A DNA stretch of 5,009 bases from Chloroflexota bacterium. GTDB taxonomy: Bacteria > Chloroflexota > Dehalococcoidia > Lucifugimonadales > JADFKI01. Made by a program: the position numbers and the translations under genes. Within the stretch, counting starts at the first letter, position 1; each line of letters starts with the position of its first letter. Location: contig JADFKI010000264.1 in the NCBI GenBank assembly GCA_022565015.1, positions 1 to 5,009 of the forward strand, read 5' to 3'. Shown one piece after another: positions 4,978 through 5,009 of the stretch. A model generated the notes under the pieces. It was not told the origin of the DNA. It saw only the letters and a program-made list of their open reading frames with translations, and made no database searches.

Positions 4978-5009
4978 GACTCCTGAAACTGATTATCTTC
5001 GGACCCTCC

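Larger units (their letters stand above)
4615..5009. other. Gene-free region upstream of the amidohydrolase, rich in hairpins
   Basis: Of the 395 bases, I can support only regulatory and structured elements: the ribosome site and promoter near the gene, a palindrome over the -10 box, two adjoining hairpins at 4738-4797 and four perfect hairpins in 4880-4977. Short open frames here are interrupted by these palindromes and show no family features. No gene begins before the right edge. Bases 4798-4879 hold only weak short inverted repeats (CTACG/CGTAG at 4808/4834 and GGGTGA/TCACCC at 4838/4866). Confidence 0.7.

Noticed and set aside
4861..4983. CRISPR array or tRNA reading of the hairpin cluster
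   Set aside because: The hairpins differ from one another and have no equal-length spacers, and no cloverleaf or T-loop consensus is present.

Overview
This 5.0 kb window carries bacterial DNA. GC content is high: about 65% by hand count over 301-480, falling to about 51% over 961-1140. Good Shine-Dalgarno sites precede the complete genes. The gene mix is a GSAM-like class III aminotransferase, a CaiB/BaiF CoA-transferase, an alpha/beta hydrolase, a cog3964-type amidohydrolase and a DUF2283 protein, next to an intergenic stretch full of short perfect hairpins. This looks like an environmental heterotroph. A Chloroflexota (Dehalococcoidia/SAR202-like) source is my best guess, but it rests on general resemblance and is not proven by the sequence.

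Layout. At the left edge, on the + strand, is the 3' two-thirds of a PLP-dependent class III aminotransferase (2-877). A small DUF2283 gene (947-1156, +) follows. Directly behind it, 1167-1229 is a second, slightly diverged copy of the last 20 codons and stop of the aminotransferase, and the similarity continues past the stop to about 1260. The low-GC DUF2283 gene is therefore bracketed by two direct repeats of one gene end, which suggests a decayed tandem paralogue or a duplication/insertion scar.

The rest of the window reads on the - strand: amidohydrolase (4614-3436), CoA-transferase (3278-2082) and alpha/beta hydrolase (2067-1282). The last two are 14 nt apart and almost certainly co-transcribed; the amidohydrolase lies 157 nt upstream. 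Together they look like a small catabolic unit in which a metal-dependent hydrolase opens an amide or ester, a carboxylate is activated by CoA transfer, and a serine hydrolase cleaves an ester, thioester or C-C bond. The substrate cannot be read from the sequence. Both gene groups run convergently towards about 1230-1281, where I see no convincing terminator.

The right edge (4615-5009) has no credible gene. It holds a good promoter candidate for the amidohydrolase, with a perfect 10-bp palindrome (TGGTATACCA) over its -10 box, then two back-to-back hairpins (4738-4797) and four more perfect hairpins between 4880 and 4977. I see no tRNA, rRNA, CRISPR array, transposase or phage gene, and no defence system. 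The most unusual parts are the duplicated gene end around DUF2283 and the hairpin-rich upstream region.
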